Origin: Treponema sp.
GTDB lineage: Bacteria > Spirochaetota > Spirochaetia > Treponematales > Breznakiellaceae
Direction of reading: 5' to 3'
DNA length: 6,670 bases
NCBI GenBank assembly: GCA_009780595.1
Contig: WQZT01000095.1
Coordinates: forward strand, 1 to 6,670
Every line of letters starts with the position of its first letter. The stretch's first letter is position 1. Under the pieces are notes generated by a model. The model was not told the DNA's origin. It saw nothing but the letters and a program-made list of their open reading frames with translations, and did no database searches. The position numbers and the translations under genes are program-made. Below are positions 5,251 to 6,670 of the stretch, piece after piece.

Positions 5251-6252
5251 TTACTCCATCGGAAAGGGCAGCACTCCGTCAACGGTTTTGCGCCCGCACA
5301 GCAGCATAATGAGACGGTCAAGCCCCATCGCAACACCAGAACATTGCGGGAATGATTTTCCGGCGAATATCTTCCAGTAATCGTCATCCACGGCGTGCGG
5401 CACGATGGCGGATGTTTCCTTCGCGGATTTCTCGCTTTCAAAAAAGCGGCACACGGCTTGTGCGTCGGTTTCCTCGGAAAAGCAGTTGGCGAGTTCTAAA
5501 CCCCGCGCGTACAGTTCCCAGCGTTCCACCGTTTCACCGCTGTCAGCGTTGCCGCCGCCGCTTTTTTTCGCAAGGCAGGGGACAAACGCCGGATAATCCA
5601 GCAACGCAACGGGTCTGTCAAGGTTTATCATCGGCTCCACGGCGTGTACGAAAATTATATCATACAGCTCGTGAACTGAAAGCCCTGGCGGAGGATTGAG
5701 CCCCAGGCGCCGCGCCTGTTCTTCAAGAGCGCCTTCTTCCGCCGCCGCACGGTACAGGTCAAAGCCCGCCCACGTTTGGAACGCTTCGGCTACGGTCATT
5801 CTGATAAACGGCGGGGACAGCGCGCCGCCACTTGAATGCCCTACGGTTTCGTTTTTCAGGAGAAAGGCAAAAAGTTCCTCGGTCAGTTCCAGCGAATCAC
5901 TATAATCCGCCTGCACGGTGTAATATTCCAGCATCGTAAACTCCGGGCTGTGCTGGCGGCCAGACGATTCCCCGTTGCGAAAGCACTTGCAAATCTGGTA
6001 CAGGCTTGTCTGGTGCTGGGCGAGTAGGCGCTTCATCCAGACTTCTGGCGAAGGAATAAGCCAGTACGGTTGAGGAGGCTTGCGGCTCCCGGCGGGCTGA
6101 AGGCGGCTCGTCTGGAACACTTCGAGGCAGGATTCGGGGATAAGGCTTGGCGCAAGCAGCGGCGTGTCGGTTTCAAGATAATCCCGCTGGTCGAAAAACG
6201 CCCGCACTTGCCGGATAATTCGCGCCCGTTCGCGCAGCATTTCAATGTCCAT
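5251..6252 (-). CDS. epmA: EF-P--(R)-beta-lysine ligase EpmA (GenX/PoxA), LysRS paralogue
   Basis: A complete 333-aa protein; E. coli EpmA is 325 aa. It is the catalytic core of class II lysyl-tRNA synthetase without the tRNA anticodon-binding domain. Seen in order: the N-terminal helix and motif 1 region (RQVRAFFDQRDYLETDTPLL, 15-34), SPEVWMKRLL (68-77), motif 2 (ICKCFRNGE then SPEFTMLEYY, 87-111), ELYARGLELANCFSEETD (246-263) and motif 3 (GVAMGLDRLIML, 306-317). EpmA activates (R)-beta-lysine with ATP and attaches it to a conserved Lys of elongation factor P, which then rescues ribosomes at proline runs. I chose ATG 6252, which overlaps the murD TAA by one base (TAATG) and has AAGGA 9 nt upstream (6262-6266). 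A GTG at 6270 would extend it by six residues. The aminomutase EpmB and EF-P are not in the window. Confidence 0.93.
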   Translation of the reverse strand: MDIEMLRERARIIRQVRAFFDQRDYLETDTPLLAPSLIPESCLEVFQTSRLQPAGSRKPPQPYWLIPSPEVWMKRLLAQHQTSLYQICKCFRNGESSGRQHSPEFTMLEYYTVQADYSDSLELTEELFAFLLKNETVGHSSGGALSPPFIRMTVAEAFQTWAGFDLYRAAAEEGALEEQARRLGLNPPPGLSVHELYDIIFVHAVEPMINLDRPVALLDYPAFVPCLAKKSGGGNADSGETVERWELYARGLELANCFSEETDAQAVCRFFESEKSAKETSAIVPHAVDDDYWKIFAGKSFPQCSGVAMGLDRLIMLLCGRKTVDGVLPFPME

Positions 6253-6670
6253 TATGCGTGATCCTTGCACGTTCCGGCGGTTAATGTTCGCACCGCTTCT
6301 TTCCAGATTCGCCCCCGGTCGAACTCGTTGTGGAACATTTCGAAGCTCGAGCAGCCGGGTGAAAACAGCACCGTTCCGCCACGCTCCGCCGCGTCAAGGG
6401 CAGCCTGAGCCGCCGCGTGCGGGGAATCGAAGGGGCCGCGGTACGGAACGCCGCCAGAATCCAGAAGGGTTTTTAGCTTATCCGTGCCGCTTCCGGCAAG
6501 GAGGACAACGGTGGCGGCGCGGGCGGCGGCGCGGGCAAGCGGCGTAAAGTCGAGGTTTTTGTCTGTGCCGCCCGCAACGAGAATCGGCGGCTGCTCAAAT
6601 GCGCCAACCGCCGCTGCCGCCGCTTCGGGAATGGTTGCGGCGCTGTCGTTGTAGAAGCGGATGCCGCCGC
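6252..6670 (-). CDS. murD: UDP-N-acetylmuramoylalanine--D-glutamate ligase, C-terminal part
   Basis: This runs off the right edge; the last 139 codons plus stop phase are present (TAA at 6252-6254), about the C-terminal third of a protein usually near 450 aa. Visible family motifs are GGIRFYNDSAAT at the start of the C-terminal domain, ILVAGGTDKNLDFTPL (MurD GGxDKxxDF motif) and LFSPGCSSFEMFHNEFDRG, matching the MurD SPACASFDMFxNFExRG block, followed by KEAVRTL near the end. MurD adds D-glutamate to UDP-MurNAc-L-Ala in the cytoplasm during peptidoglycan precursor synthesis. Its stop overlaps the epmA start by one base, so the two are likely translationally coupled in one operon. The promoter lies outside the window. 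Confidence 0.93.
   Translation of the reverse strand, partial: GGIRFYNDSAATIPEAAAAAVGAFEQPPILVAGGTDKNLDFTPLARAAARAATVVLLAGSGTDKLKTLLDSGGVPYRGPFDSPHAAAQAALDAAERGGTVLFSPGCSSFEMFHNEFDRGRIWKEAVRTLTAGTCKDHA

Noticed and set aside
4681..5355. A 224-codon open frame on the + strand opposite the NUDIX and epmA genes
   Set aside because: It is antisense to the complete Nudix box and the epmA C-terminus, and its translation resembles no protein family I know.

Overview
The window looks like chromosomal DNA from a Gram-negative (diderm) bacterium of roughly 50-55 % GC. An outer-membrane TonB-dependent receptor, a lipoprotein signal and murD all point to a diderm with peptidoglycan. A lipoprotein carrying a formylglycine-generating-enzyme (SUMF1) fold, with an Asn-rich RGGSW...ANR...NIGFR C-terminus, is a gene type that is strongly expanded in treponemes, including those of termite guts. 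My best guess is therefore a spirochaete of the Treponema/Breznakiellaceae type. That is inference from family knowledge, not from a marker gene.

Layout from left to right. (1) Positions 1-882, + strand: the C-terminal two thirds of a LarA-family (nickel-pincer-nucleotide) 2-hydroxyacid racemase. (2) A perfect, probably bidirectional terminator at 936-960 separates it from the convergent next gene. (3) Positions 977-3025, - strand: a complete TonB-dependent receptor. Its leader (about 3071-3160) carries the conserved core of a cobalamin riboswitch, with a matching sigma70-type promoter just upstream, so the receptor is best read as a BtuB-type corrinoid transporter. (4) Positions 3343-4407, + strand: a SUMF1-fold lipoprotein whose last ~40 codons resemble the variable region of a diversity-generating retroelement (DGR) target. 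A one-base excess in a C5 run throws the natural C-terminus out of frame. (5) Positions 4304-4629 hold no gene. They contain two long nested hairpins and a strong intrinsic terminator directly after the variable-region-like end. (6) Positions 4630-6670, - strand: a tight operon in the order murD (partial), epmA and a NUDIX hydrolase, reading leftward.

How the parts may work together. The riboswitch would lower receptor synthesis when cobalamin is plentiful. The murD-epmA-NUDIX cluster is housekeeping: cell-wall precursor synthesis, modification of elongation factor EF-P and nucleotide sanitation. EF-P relieves ribosome stalling at proline runs, and the neighbouring lipoprotein has seven consecutive prolines, a plausible but possibly coincidental link. 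The most unusual part is the 3' end of the lipoprotein gene plus the structured DNA/RNA behind it (about 4129-4516). This looks like a transplanted cassette with different codon use, and may be a remote DGR target with an attached structured element. No reverse transcriptase or template repeat lies in this window.
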